The notes below the pieces were generated by a model. That model ran no database searches. It saw only the letters and a list, made by a program, of their open reading frames with translations, and was not told the DNA's origin. A stretch of 64,000 bases of DNA, taken from NCBI GenBank assembly GCA_000024525.1, contig CP001769.1, positions 7,349,001-7,413,000 on the forward strand, written 5' to 3'. The DNA comes from Spirosoma linguale DSM 74. Its GTDB lineage: Bacteria > Bacteroidota > Bacteroidia > Cytophagales > Spirosomataceae. This document shows positions 1-9,063 of this stretch, one piece after another (position 1 is the first letter of the stretch; every line of letters starts with the position of its first letter). The translations under genes and the position numbers were made by a program.

Positions 1-133
1 TCAGGGACGCGCAGCGGCTGTTTTTCAGGCCCTCGGCAAGAATTTTGTAGCCGGTAAGCACGAAATATTCCCGATTCCACAGCCGCAGATTCAGTTGAGC
101 GGTGGGCAGTTGACGCAGAATCCGGGGTATTAG
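1..133 (+). CDS. SusD/RagB-family lipoprotein, C-terminal fragment
   Basis: The frame is open from the left edge and stops at 131-133. Its last residues, reading FPIPQPQIQLSGGQLTQNPGY, are the conserved C-terminus of SusD/RagB outer-membrane nutrient-binding lipoproteins (IP..EI..sgG.L.QNPGY). About 43 codons are present and the rest lies upstream of the window. SusD proteins bind glycans at the cell surface and hand them to a SusC TonB-dependent transporter, which is expected just upstream. The glucanase that follows on the same strand makes this the tail of a polysaccharide utilisation locus. The family call rests on the C-terminal signature only. Confidence 0.82.
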   Translation, partial: QGRAAAVFQALGKNFVAGKHEIFPIPQPQIQLSGGQLTQNPGY

Positions 134-140
134 TGGTAGT

Positions 141-317
141 TTACCCCACCCCCAACCCCTCCCCTTGGAAAAAGGGGGAGGGGCTCGTAACGAGGCACCC
201 TGTTGTTGGTAAATAATCGTGATAAAGGCGGCTCAACGGACAGGTAAAGGTTTATTACAGAGCTTCCTTTTTCAAGCCCCTCCCCTGTTTTCAGGGGAGG
301 GGTTGGGGTGGGGTAAT
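141..317. repeat. Inverted repeat of C/G-rich arms between susD and the GH144 gene
   Basis: A roughly 24-base arm at 141-164 (ACCCCACCCCCAACCCCTCC core) is repeated in inverted orientation at 294-317 with one indel. Each end also folds locally: CCCCTCCCC with GGGAGGGG around 157-184, and CCCCTCCCCTG-TTTT-CAGGGGAGGGG around 277-303. The middle 110 bp carries no gene. The local hairpins could terminate susD transcription. The paired arms look like a non-coding dispersed repeat. Confidence 0.6.
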
Positions 318-345
318 ATCCTCCCCAAATCAATTTCCCCTTCCT

Positions 346-1770
346 ATGAAACAACTCCTCGCCATTTTCCTCACCTGCACCAGCCTAACCATTGTCTGCT
401 GCCAGCCGAAAACGCTATCCGTAGCCCCCGCATCGACCACTTTCAAACTCTCCGGCTCCGACAATACGTTTCTGGATAGTCTGCAACGCGACACGTTCCG
501 GTATTTCTGGGAAACGACGAACCCCGAAAACGGGCTGGTACCCGACCGGGCACCGTCTAATTCTTTCGCCAGTATTGCCGCCGTGGGCTTTGGGCTTACG
601 TCGTACCTGGTGGGGGTGGAGCGCGGCTATGTGACGCGGGCGCAGGCCGCCGACCGCACCCTAAAAACGCTTCGCTTCTTCGCCAACGCGCCCCAGTCTG
701 ACAAGGCAACGGGCGTAACGGGTTACAAAGGGTTTTTCTACCACTTTCTGGACATGAAGACCGGCGAGCGTTTCAAGCAAGTGGAATTGTCGACGATTGA
801 CACGGCCCTGCTACTGGGTGGCATCCTGAGCGCGCAAAGCTATTTCGACCAGACCAACGCCGTTGAAACGGAGATTCGCCAACTCGCCGACCAGATTTAT
901 GGACGCGTCGACTGGGTGTGGTTTCAGAATAACAACGGTCCGGCGTCCGGGCCGTTTGTGTCGATGGGCTGGCACCCGGAATCGGGTTTTATCAAGAGCG
1001 ACTGGACGGGCTACAACGAAGGGATGCTGCTGTATGTCTTGGCTCTCGGCTCGCCTACGCACGCCGTCGGCACCGACGTCTGGGCCGCCTGGACCAAATC
1101 GTATCCATGGGCAACATTCTACGACCAGACCCACGTAAATTTCGACCCATTGTTCGGGCATCAGTACTCGCACGTCTGGATTGATTTTCGCGGGATAAAA
1201 GACGAGTACATGCGCGGGAAGGGCATCGACTACTTCGAGAATTCCCGCCGGGCTACCTACGCCAATCGTGCGTACTGCGTAGCTAATCCCGGCCGATGGC
1301 AGGACTACGGCCCGACCATCTGGGGGCTCACCGCCTGCGACGGTCCCGCCGATACGCTGGTGAATGGAAAACAATTTTTCTCGTACCGGGCGCGGGGAGC
1401 CGCCAGCACCCAGATCGTGGATGATGGCACGATTGCCCCCACGGCAGCGGGCGGGTCGATGGCGTTTGCGCCGGAAATTTGTGTACCCGCCCTGCGGGCC
1501 ATGAAGACGAAATACCGCGCGAAACTGTATGGCGAGTATGGTTTTCGGGATGCGTTTAACCCTACTTATCGTTACCCGGCCCGCGTCGCCAACGGCTCAA
1601 CGCAAAACGGCTGGTTCGATGTGGACTACCTCGGCATCGATCAGGGGCCGATTCTGCTGATGGCCGAAAATATGCGGTCGGAGTTCGTCTGGAAACTGAT
1701 GCAAAAGAATCCGCATATTAAGCGCGGGCTGGTGAAAGCCGGATTTACGGGTGGCTGGCTGGCGCAGTAA
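346..1770 (+). CDS. GH144-type endo-beta-1,2-glucanase-like lipoprotein (glycoamylase domain)
   Basis: The 474-aa product begins with a hydrophobic signal ending in a Cys pair at residues 18-19, as in a lipoprotein. The rest matches the glycoamylase-like (alpha/alpha)6 domain PF10091: LQRDTFRYFWETTNPENGLVPDR near the start, then SFASIAAVGFGLTSY, the GWHPESGF/WTGYNEGM region, and a C-terminal DYLGIDQGPILLMAEN. That family holds GH144 endo-beta-1,2-glucanases, first characterised in Chitinophaga. Its place directly after a SusD end supports a role in breaking down an imported glucan, with beta-1,2-glucan the best guess. Substrate is inferred from family only. The ATG at 346 gives the full signal peptide. 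Confidence 0.8.
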   Translation: MKQLLAIFLTCTSLTIVCCQPKTLSVAPASTTFKLSGSDNTFLDSLQRDTFRYFWETTNPENGLVPDRAPSNSFASIAAVGFGLTSYLVGVERGYVTRAQAADRTLKTLRFFANAPQSDKATGVTGYKGFFYHFLDMKTGERFKQVELSTIDTALLLGGILSAQSYFDQTNAVETEIRQLADQIYGRVDWVWFQNNNGPASGPFVSMGWHPESGFIKSDWTGYNEGMLLYVLALGSPTHAVGTDVWAAWTKSYPWATFYDQTHVNFDPLFGHQYSHVWIDFRGIKDEYMRGKGIDYFENSRRATYANRAYCVANPGRWQDYGPTIWGLTACDGPADTLVNGKQFFSYRARGAASTQIVDDGTIAPTAAGGSMAFAPEICVPALRAMKTKYRAKLYGEYGFRDAFNPTYRYPARVANGSTQNGWFDVDYLGIDQGPILLMAENMRSEFVWKLMQKNPHIKRGLVKAGFTGGWLAQ

Positions 1771-1957
1771 CCAATGTCAATTTTTTTTCGAGACTGCTTA
1801 TATATATAAGCAGTCTCTTTTTTTGATAGGTGGTGTCGGGTCTCCCAGAAACTCACTTGGGGTCTTCGTGACCGAACATTTAAGGCGGGAGGGGGTTAGG
1901 ACAGGTAAAATCGCCGGGCTTTACCAATCGGTTTTTCAGGCTAAATCTGTCTTCGTT

Positions 1958-3154
1958 ATGAAACAACTTACGTATTCGCGTCGCCATTTTATGCACCAGA
2001 TGGGGGCTGCATCGGTCGTACTTCCCGGGCTGTCTGTGCTTAGCCTGCAAAGCTGCGGGGGCAAAAGTGATAAAGCAACGGCCGAGTCGGCCAGTTCGAC
2101 TACAACTACAGAAGGCTCGAAGCGTAAGCTGGGGATTGCACTGGTGGGCTTGGGTCAGTACAGTGAAGGGCAACTGGCACCTGCTCTCGAAAAGACCACC
2201 AACTGCCGACTAGCGGGCATCGTAACGGGCACACCAGATAAAGCCGAGAAGTGGAAGTCAAAGTACAGCATCCCCGAAAAGAACATCTACGATTACAAGA
2301 CGTTCGATAAAATCGCCGACAACCCGGATATCGACATTGTGTATGTGGTGCTCCCTAACTCCATGCACGCCGAGTATGTCATTCGGGCGGCTAAAGCCGG
2401 TAAGCACGTCATCTGCGAAAAGCCGATGGCGATGAATGCCGAAGAATGTCAGCAGATGATTGATGCCTGTAAAAAAGCCAATCGGCAATTATCAATCGGT
2501 TATCGGCTGCACTTCGAACCGCATAATCAGGAGATGATGCGGCTGGGACAGAAAGAGACCTTTGGGAAAATAAATCGGATCGTAGCCGAAAATGGGCAGG
2601 TTCAGGACGAAAGTTCGCCCTGGCGTCTGGGCCGGGGTGTAGGCGGGGGTGGCCCCGTGCGCGATGTGGGTGTGTACTGCATTCAGGGGGCTATTTATAC
2701 CAAAGGGCAGATTCCTATTGCGGTTACAGCCCGGAAACACCCGGTTACGGATACAGAGAAATTCAGCAAGATCGAAGAAGGCATGGATTTCAGCCTGTAT
2801 TTTCCCGATGGAACGATAGCCGCCTGCAAAGCCAGCTTTAACGATAAGTATAACAAGCTGCGGGCCGAAGCTGCCAAAGGCTGGTTTGAACTAGCTCCAG
2901 CCTACGCGTATGATGGTCTGGAAGGAAGAACCAGCCAGGGGAAAATGGAGATTGAGAACGTGCCGCAACAGGCGCATCAAATGGATGCCTTCGCGAACTG
3001 CATCCTGCAAAACAAACCCACAACCGTACCCGGCGAACTGGGTAAGCGGGATGTGCAACTGATCGAAGCCATTTTCGAAGCCGCCCGAACTGGCCAGAAA
3101 GTATCGACCAAAGATGTCGTTCAGGTACTCGATAAGTCCGCTCTTATGAGTTAA
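1958..3154 (+). CDS. Tat-exported Gfo/Idh/MocA family oxidoreductase
   Basis: The start at 1958 (398 aa) is preferred over longer frames because it puts a twin-arginine signal at the N-terminus (SRRHFMHQMGAASVV, Arg8-Arg9) followed by a Cys at residue 33 that could be lipidated. The Rossmann domain starts near residue 58 (GIALVGLGQYSEGQLAPAL). The family motif EKP is at 154-156 (CEKPMAMNAEECQ), with Lys155 the expected catalytic-dyad residue. A C-terminal alpha/beta domain follows. It most resembles glucose-fructose oxidoreductase-like enzymes, which keep NADP tightly bound and act outside the cytoplasm. Substrate is unknown; the location after the glucanase suggests a sugar. Confidence 0.82.
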   Translation: MKQLTYSRRHFMHQMGAASVVLPGLSVLSLQSCGGKSDKATAESASSTTTTEGSKRKLGIALVGLGQYSEGQLAPALEKTTNCRLAGIVTGTPDKAEKWKSKYSIPEKNIYDYKTFDKIADNPDIDIVYVVLPNSMHAEYVIRAAKAGKHVICEKPMAMNAEECQQMIDACKKANRQLSIGYRLHFEPHNQEMMRLGQKETFGKINRIVAENGQVQDESSPWRLGRGVGGGGPVRDVGVYCIQGAIYTKGQIPIAVTARKHPVTDTEKFSKIEEGMDFSLYFPDGTIAACKASFNDKYNKLRAEAAKGWFELAPAYAYDGLEGRTSQGKMEIENVPQQAHQMDAFANCILQNKPTTVPGELGKRDVQLIEAIFEAARTGQKVSTKDVVQVLDKSALMS

Positions 3155-3196
3155 TGCCTGGCGTTGGGTACAGTCATAAGCCGTGCCCAACGCCAG

Positions 3197-5536
3197 CTAG
3201 AGTAGTTTGATAGATGCCCCTTTGAACGCCGTCAATAAGCGTTGGAACAATTGGCTTTTCAAGGAAACCTCGCTGTAAACGCTTGTTAGCCAAACCTGTA
3301 TTTTTAGCTCGACGCTGTCGCCCCCGATAGCCGTTACGATTACCTCCGCCGGTCGGTTTGGTAGCGTACCCTCCAGTTGACTCACTTCGTTGGTTACAAT
3401 TTCCTGAACGGCCTGTAGGTCCGTATCAGCACTTACTTTCAGCGTGAACTCTGTTTTCAGGTACGTATCGCCCGATGTCCAGTTTACGAGCCGGTTGGAT
3501 AATAAATCGCCGTTGGGGATAATTACTTCGGAGCCTTGCGGGGTAATCATCCGGCTTGAGCGGATGCCAATGTCGCGAATCCGTCCTTTTTTATCGGCCA
3601 GTTCTACGTAATCGCCAATTTTGAAGGGTTTCTCGAAAATCAGGATTACGCCCGATACGAAGTTGCTCACGATGTTCTGCATCCCCAGGCCAATGCCCAC
3701 ACTGAGCGCACCCAGCACAACCGTGAACTTATCGACAGATATGCCGGAGGTCGCGATAGCCAGTAACACCCCGGCAATGACAATGACCAGGCGAACCAGC
3801 GCCAGCACCGAACTCAGCTGCCCGATCTGCTCAGTTTCTGTCGGCAGTTGGCTCTCGCCAAACAGCAGCCCGATGTTTTTCTGAAGCAGACTCGACAGGT
3901 AGATGATAATTGAAAACGACAACACATTGCTCAGCGTGAATGTCAGGCTGCCAAAGGAACGGGGTCTGGTGAGGATGTGGTGCAGGATATTAAATACGGT
4001 ATCGGCCGCGCCGATGTTGATAAAAAAGACGATTAGCCACAACGTAACGGCTATGAAGGAAAGCCCCTTTCGGAACGACCGGCGAATATGGTTGACGTTG
4101 ACCCTTGAAAAAAGGCCCTCCGAACTTGTGCTCAGGTTGATCTGCAAATCCAGGGCTTCCAGAATCGTTTCCATAAAGGCACCCAGCGCCGTAAGCTGCA
4201 TCAGTCCGATAACGGCGGTTATCCCAAACGTTTTGGCCAGACTAATGCGTCCGAAAATATTCAGGATGATGGCCAGTACCTGAAGCACCATGTATAATGA
4301 CGTAACAAACCGAACAACCCGGGCACTAATATGCTGGCGGGGCAACCGGCGGGAAAACACGAGGCCTATGTAAATAAAGCCGATATTCAGGGCGATCAGG
4401 CCAAGGCGCATAAACAGCGGATCGCCAACCAGGGCATTGGCAACTACGAGCAGCATGTACATTGTGCCGATCAGGAGCCACATCCGGAGTTCATGTTGCG
4501 AGAACCGCGACCAAAATTGAACGGTAAGCACCACAAACAACAGAAATTGGGTAATCTCGACGTACAGCGAAGGCGATTGCGGCTCAAAGAGGGGAGTCAG
4601 GTTAAGCAATACAATGAGGGAGGCAAGCACCGGCACCGGTTTCAGGTACTCGGAACGCAGCGGGGTTATCTTATCCTGTAAAGAAGACGTTTTCGCTTTT
4701 TTGTAGTTGAAAAACACCCAGGCAAAAAACAGGCCGCACAGCATAATGAGCAGAATGCGGTTATCCCAGGTGGCAGAAACGAAATAAGTGAAAATTTTAC
4801 TTTGCCCCTGAAAGCTTGACTGAAGAAGCCGGGGAAAATCCCCGAACGACAGTAAAGCCGGTGCGTCCCATAAATAGGGGGCTTCTTGTTGAAATTTATT
4901 TTCCGATGACTTTTGCAACCGTTCGTTAATGGTTGTCTGCAGGTTGCCAATCGTTAAGTAAGTACCTGACACGTCGGCCAGCAAGCGGCTGACAGTGTCC
5001 AGTTGGGCACTGGTTCGGGTGCCCGCGTCCTGTAGCTGAAATTTAAGACTTCTGAGCTGATCGGCATACAGCTTTTTATCGGTCGTGTCACTTCCGTCTA
5101 CCGTTAATAATGAATCAGTGCTGAGGGCCAGCACCTGGTCCAGATTCGACTGTAAATCATTGTTTGACTTAGAAAGCGTTGTTCGCCAGTCGGTTAGTTT
5201 TTTCAGCCCGTCGTTCAGAATCAGGCTATAGTTGACCAGATTCTTGGTGTCGACTTCCTGGCCATGCGCCCGCATGTCGGCAACAATGGGCGCGAGGTTC
5301 GCCTTCACATCGGCCAGCCCCGACCGTATGCGGGAAATACCGTATTTCCGTTTATTGGACGCCTTGATCTGCGAAATGACGGATTGAGCCTTCTGAATTT
5401 TAAATAATAATGTATCCGGAATGGTTTGAGGCAGCGGAATCTCTTTGGCAGCCGTATCCTGAGCTACCGAGGGAACCGTTACAACCTGAAAAAGGACGAG
5501 TACGAGTAATAAATTAATAAATAGCCTGACAAACAT
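3197..5536 (-). CDS. Mechanosensitive ion channel family protein (MscS-type, large)
   Basis: The product is 779 aa from the ATG at 5536; a longer frame adds 20 residues ahead of a clear signal peptide (MFVRLFINLLLVLVLFQVV...SVAQ), so the shorter start is used. It has a periplasmic helical N-terminal region to about residue 270, then some ten membrane segments, then the MscS core: VDKFTVVLGALSVGIGLGMQ, NIVSNFVSGVILIFEKPF and KIGDYVELADKKGRIRDIG, the pore helix and the start of the beta domain. This is the architecture of MscK/YbiO-size channels, which release solutes on hypo-osmotic shock. It converges on the oxidoreductase gene with only 42 bp between. Confidence 0.88.
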   Translation of the reverse strand: MFVRLFINLLLVLVLFQVVTVPSVAQDTAAKEIPLPQTIPDTLLFKIQKAQSVISQIKASNKRKYGISRIRSGLADVKANLAPIVADMRAHGQEVDTKNLVNYSLILNDGLKKLTDWRTTLSKSNNDLQSNLDQVLALSTDSLLTVDGSDTTDKKLYADQLRSLKFQLQDAGTRTSAQLDTVSRLLADVSGTYLTIGNLQTTINERLQKSSENKFQQEAPYLWDAPALLSFGDFPRLLQSSFQGQSKIFTYFVSATWDNRILLIMLCGLFFAWVFFNYKKAKTSSLQDKITPLRSEYLKPVPVLASLIVLLNLTPLFEPQSPSLYVEITQFLLFVVLTVQFWSRFSQHELRMWLLIGTMYMLLVVANALVGDPLFMRLGLIALNIGFIYIGLVFSRRLPRQHISARVVRFVTSLYMVLQVLAIILNIFGRISLAKTFGITAVIGLMQLTALGAFMETILEALDLQINLSTSSEGLFSRVNVNHIRRSFRKGLSFIAVTLWLIVFFINIGAADTVFNILHHILTRPRSFGSLTFTLSNVLSFSIIIYLSSLLQKNIGLLFGESQLPTETEQIGQLSSVLALVRLVIVIAGVLLAIATSGISVDKFTVVLGALSVGIGLGMQNIVSNFVSGVILIFEKPFKIGDYVELADKKGRIRDIGIRSSRMITPQGSEVIIPNGDLLSNRLVNWTSGDTYLKTEFTLKVSADTDLQAVQEIVTNEVSQLEGTLPNRPAEVIVTAIGGDSVELKIQVWLTSVYSEVSLKSQLFQRLLTAFKGASIKLL

Positions 5537-6003
5537 AGAATCGCAAAAGAACAGGCAGGCGTGCGGCTCAACGACTGGAGTCAGCAGCCCTGCCAAGTGT
5601 TATCCTTCTGTTAAAACTGCCTGTTGGCGCTTATGTTAGATTGAGCTTGTCGAAGGTCTTAAGTTGAACCGAATTGGATGGAGCCTGGTGCAGCCTCACT
5701 TCAGTAAACAGAAATTCGTCCACCTGATTCACAATCATGCTCTTCGTTTAAATAGAGTTGAAAGGTAGATTTCGTAGTAAGGTTATACTTATTCTTGAAA
5801 TTATGTTGTTATAAACTTATTTTCGTTCATGTGTGCTTATTACTGCTCAATTTTTTGCACCTTGTTGTAAACCGAAAGAGCGATAAGATGCTCCAATCCA
5901 GCTTGTTTCGGCTAGTTCAGGCCAACTTCGTTCCAATCAAAAAAATTTTACGCTAACACTGCCGGTTTTTTGTAAAACCTACTCTTGACTTATAAACGCC
6001 TGG
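5537..6003. other. Intergenic region between divergent genes, nothing coding seen
   Basis: This 467-bp gap separates the leftward MscS gene from the rightward glycosyltransferase gene, so it must hold both promoters. I see no open frame of note, no strong hairpin and no repeat shared with the rest of the window. The part nearest 5760-5990 is AT-rich. Confidence 0.5.
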
Positions 6004-7422
6004 TTGCCTGTGCTGTATACTTCCCGGTTATTAGTAACCTGCCTTTCCATACTCGTTTTTTTGTTTCTGTTGACGCTATGGCACCGAACGCCAACGGGTG
6101 ATGATGCCTGGTTCGCTGAGCAATCTTATTGGTTACAGAAAGATGGAATTGTACGCTCTGAGTTTTTCAGGGGTATTCTTGGCTGGGAAAATCAATTACT
6201 CGTTAGCCACAAACTGTTTCTTGCTTTGGGTGCAGGGTTAATTAAGCTATTCGGGCTTGGTCTGCCAACGGTTCAGCTTATGGGGCTAATTCCGTTTTGT
6301 GTCCTTGTAGCCGAAATCATTGCTTACATACGCCAGGAAAACAAACTGAATCCGTCTTATTTCATTCTGCTTGTTTTAATACTGGTCTTCTCCAATCGGG
6401 TGTTGATCAGATTGAGCTTTGAGAATCGCCCTGAATTACTATTAGCGGCCATAGGCTTCGGTTCATTCCTGTGTATTAAGTCCCAACGTCACCCCCTGCG
6501 CCATGCAGCATTGGCTGGCTTACTAGCGGGCCTGGCTATGCTGTGTCATCTCAATGGAGTCATTTACCTGATCGCCGGTGCGTGTACCTATTTATACACC
6601 CGCCGATTTAAAGAAGCGATGTTCTTTTCGCTTGTTGGCGGATTGACAACATTGGCTTACTTCATTGACGTTGTGCAGGCAAGAGACGGCTTCTCAATCT
6701 GGTACCATCAGTTTCGCTACGATCCTGCTACGCAAACTGCTTTCGGCTGGTATCCCAAGCTGGTGGTTCTGCTTACGTTTCCGAGGATGTTTTTTGAATC
6801 TCCCGAACAGGGGGCCTTGTCCGGACTGCTGATATTCATACTTTGGCATCAGCGCCGGTTCATCCACCAATTACCCGGTTTGATCAAGCTCTATTCGTTG
6901 ATTCTGCTGGTTTCATTCTGGCTCATTACCAAGCACGGCTCCGGGAGTTATATGCCTCTCTTTATGCCCTTTATGCTGGTTATCATATACGAGCTTTATC
7001 GCAGTAATCCCTTTAAAGACTGGAGCCTTCGGATTGTCCTGGCAGCCTATTTTATAATTGGCCTTTATGGAACTATAGAGATAATATATGCAAATTATAC
7101 ACTCGGTAGTGTCCCGGTAGCTTACCAAAAACTGCGGCCATACATTCCCGGGAACGCGACGGGCCTGGTACCGCTTACGTTTTTCTTCGACGAGTACGAG
7201 CAATATCCCCGCTTGTTATGTCATGAGAACTTTACGTACTATTCGACAAAACAGGAAGATTTTCCCATCTGGGCAAATCGGCACAAAGCTGGTTTTATAC
7301 TCATGGACTATCTGTATAGGCCGGAAGCCTTTTACCCAAAGCCGGGCACCAAGAAATTACCCTTTTACAAACTAAGCTATTATGATGGCCGATTTGCGGT
7401 ATATCTGCATCAAAGCCGATAA
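6004..7422 (+). CDS. GT-C type membrane glycosyltransferase (ArnT/PMT-like)
   Basis: The 472-aa polytopic protein has about ten hydrophobic segments. The first is followed by RTPTGDDAWFAEQSYWLQKDG, where the Asp pair in the first extracytoplasmic loop is the GT-C signature of polyprenyl-phosphate sugar transferases (PF13231/ArnT-like). A soluble C-terminal tail follows the last helix. No ATG lies ahead of the first helix in this frame; TTG at 6004 or GTG at 6010 are the only suitable starts. It stands alone, so acceptor and sugar cannot be deduced. Low similarity to named enzymes is typical of this family. Confidence 0.65.
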   Translation: MPVLYTSRLLVTCLSILVFLFLLTLWHRTPTGDDAWFAEQSYWLQKDGIVRSEFFRGILGWENQLLVSHKLFLALGAGLIKLFGLGLPTVQLMGLIPFCVLVAEIIAYIRQENKLNPSYFILLVLILVFSNRVLIRLSFENRPELLLAAIGFGSFLCIKSQRHPLRHAALAGLLAGLAMLCHLNGVIYLIAGACTYLYTRRFKEAMFFSLVGGLTTLAYFIDVVQARDGFSIWYHQFRYDPATQTAFGWYPKLVVLLTFPRMFFESPEQGALSGLLIFILWHQRRFIHQLPGLIKLYSLILLVSFWLITKHGSGSYMPLFMPFMLVIIYELYRSNPFKDWSLRIVLAAYFIIGLYGTIEIIYANYTLGSVPVAYQKLRPYIPGNATGLVPLTFFFDEYEQYPRLLCHENFTYYSTKQEDFPIWANRHKAGFILMDYLYRPEAFYPKPGTKKLPFYKLSYYDGRFAVYLHQSR

Positions 7423-7485
7423 ATCATAGTCGATACTTCGTCGAGCATAGGCTATGACTTATCGGGTGTTAGTCAGCCTCTAGCC

Positions 7486-9018
7486 TTATCGCCAGTAGGG
7501 CATTTCGGCTGCGGTGAACAGTTGTTTCCGGTTCGAGGATGTGCTCTGACCAGTCGTGAAGTTCAGGTCCAGGGTATACACCGAGCGTACTCCGTTGCCC
7601 GTGTTATCGGTATTTGTAAAGATAATCTGCGCACCATTTGGCGAGAAACGGGGATCGAGGTCGTTGGTGCCGGCCGGTTTACCCGCAGCACCCGTACCCG
7701 ACGAACTTTGGCTGGACGATAAACTGATGATTCCGTTCGTATTCAGGTCGAGCAGATACAGCCGGGCGTCGAGCTGACGGCCCTGTTCATTCATAAAGCC
7801 GCTGGAATCGGCCGAAAAAACCAACCGGCGGCCATCCACCGAAAACGCCGGATTCCCCACCCGGGCCGACCGCTGGCTATAGACCAGTTTTAATGCCGAA
7901 CCATCGGCCATGAAGGTCGTAATTTCATTATCATACACACTGGTGCCGGTTGTCCGGGCGGCAATCCGGTTACCTTGCGGAGTCCAGTCGCAACCGGCAA
8001 ACACCCGCCCGCCAGACGCCTGACTTACCACCCGAAGACCAGTTCCGTCGGTACGGACGGCATACAGGCGGTCGTTGCTGGGATAAAGCAGCTGGGTGCC
8101 ATCCGGCGACCAGCTGAACGACAGATCCGTCTGGTACAAACCCGATATGGGCACCGTAGTTACCTGCCGGATATTCGTACCGTTGGCATTCATGACGTAC
8201 AAGTGCAGTTCGGTATTTACGTTTGAGATAAACGCAATTTGTTGACGGTTCGGGCTGGCCACGGGGCGCCAATTGCTGCCGTCGCGGGTAAGCTGAACGG
8301 CCGGGCCGGTTGCGTTTGCCGAAAATATCTGGTACTGGCCGTTGGTACGGCGCGCAAAAATGAAGCTATAGTCGGGCACTTCACCAATGCGGAACGACCA
8401 GACTGGCCCATTTACTGTGTTGACTTTATCTTTTACAATTACCTGCCACAGATAGGTGGTGTTGTACTCCAGGGCCGACACGTTCAGGGTGTCGACGGTC
8501 AGTCCCGTAAACGACGAGGTAGGCGTGGTGCTTCCGCCTTTAAACAGCAGCACATCGTACGTAAGGCTATCCCGATTTGGGTCGGTCGCTTTCCATTTAA
8601 GAGTGGCTGTCGTTGACTGTATGGTTGTATTGGTGGCGGGCGATACCAGCGTTGGCGACGTTGGCGGCCTGTTGAGGGCGGCATCTTCCGTTACTAAAAT
8701 GGTTACCAGGGCAGAGGCATCGGCCGTGGCCGAAACCGTTCCTATACCCGTTCCATAGTTGGCTTTTGTTACCTGAATGGTGTAGCTGCCCACCAGCACA
8801 CTATCGAAACGGAAATAACCGGACGAATCCGTTGATATAACCCGACTGGTAGGCGACAGCGTTACGGTAGCGCCCCGAACCGGTTGCTGCGTGGTGCTGT
8901 AAAGCACTCTTCCCCGAACGCTGGTGAGTTGAACAGGCGTAACGAACGTTTCTTCATTGCAACTCCAGAGGCCAATCAGGGCAACCGCCAGAATGGTTAA
9001 ATAGATAAAGTATTTCAT
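7486..9018 (-). CDS. Lipoprotein with CarboxypepD_reg, FN3-like and TolB/PD40 beta-propeller domains
   Basis: The 510-aa product has a lipoprotein signal (LIGLWSC, Cys20). Residues 33-110 form a carboxypeptidase-regulatory-like beta-sandwich (VRGRVLYSTTQQPVRGATVTL...GYFRFDSV). Residues 118-210 form a fibronectin-III-like domain (PPTSPTLVSPATN...TTYLWQVIVKD). From 215 on there are WD40-like PD40 blades with the usual phrases (SPNRQQIAFIS, SWSPDGTQLLYPS, RFSPNGAQIIFTN). It starts 45 bp after csgG on the same strand, so it is probably transcribed with the curli secretion genes. It may be an outer-membrane partner of the fibre system, which is inference from position. Confidence 0.72.
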   Translation of the reverse strand: MKYFIYLTILAVALIGLWSCNEETFVTPVQLTSVRGRVLYSTTQQPVRGATVTLSPTSRVISTDSSGYFRFDSVLVGSYTIQVTKANYGTGIGTVSATADASALVTILVTEDAALNRPPTSPTLVSPATNTTIQSTTATLKWKATDPNRDSLTYDVLLFKGGSTTPTSSFTGLTVDTLNVSALEYNTTYLWQVIVKDKVNTVNGPVWSFRIGEVPDYSFIFARRTNGQYQIFSANATGPAVQLTRDGSNWRPVASPNRQQIAFISNVNTELHLYVMNANGTNIRQVTTVPISGLYQTDLSFSWSPDGTQLLYPSNDRLYAVRTDGTGLRVVSQASGGRVFAGCDWTPQGNRIAARTTGTSVYDNEITTFMADGSALKLVYSQRSARVGNPAFSVDGRRLVFSADSSGFMNEQGRQLDARLYLLDLNTNGIISLSSSQSSSGTGAAGKPAGTNDLDPRFSPNGAQIIFTNTDNTGNGVRSVYTLDLNFTTGQSTSSNRKQLFTAAEMPYWR

Positions 9019-9063
9019 TATAAAATTTGAGATCGATTGGTCAAGCGGTAGCGGGTCGATGCG

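Noticed and set aside
811..1374. 187-codon minus-strand frame inside the GH144 gene
   Set aside because: It is fully antisense to a conserved gene and has no family features.
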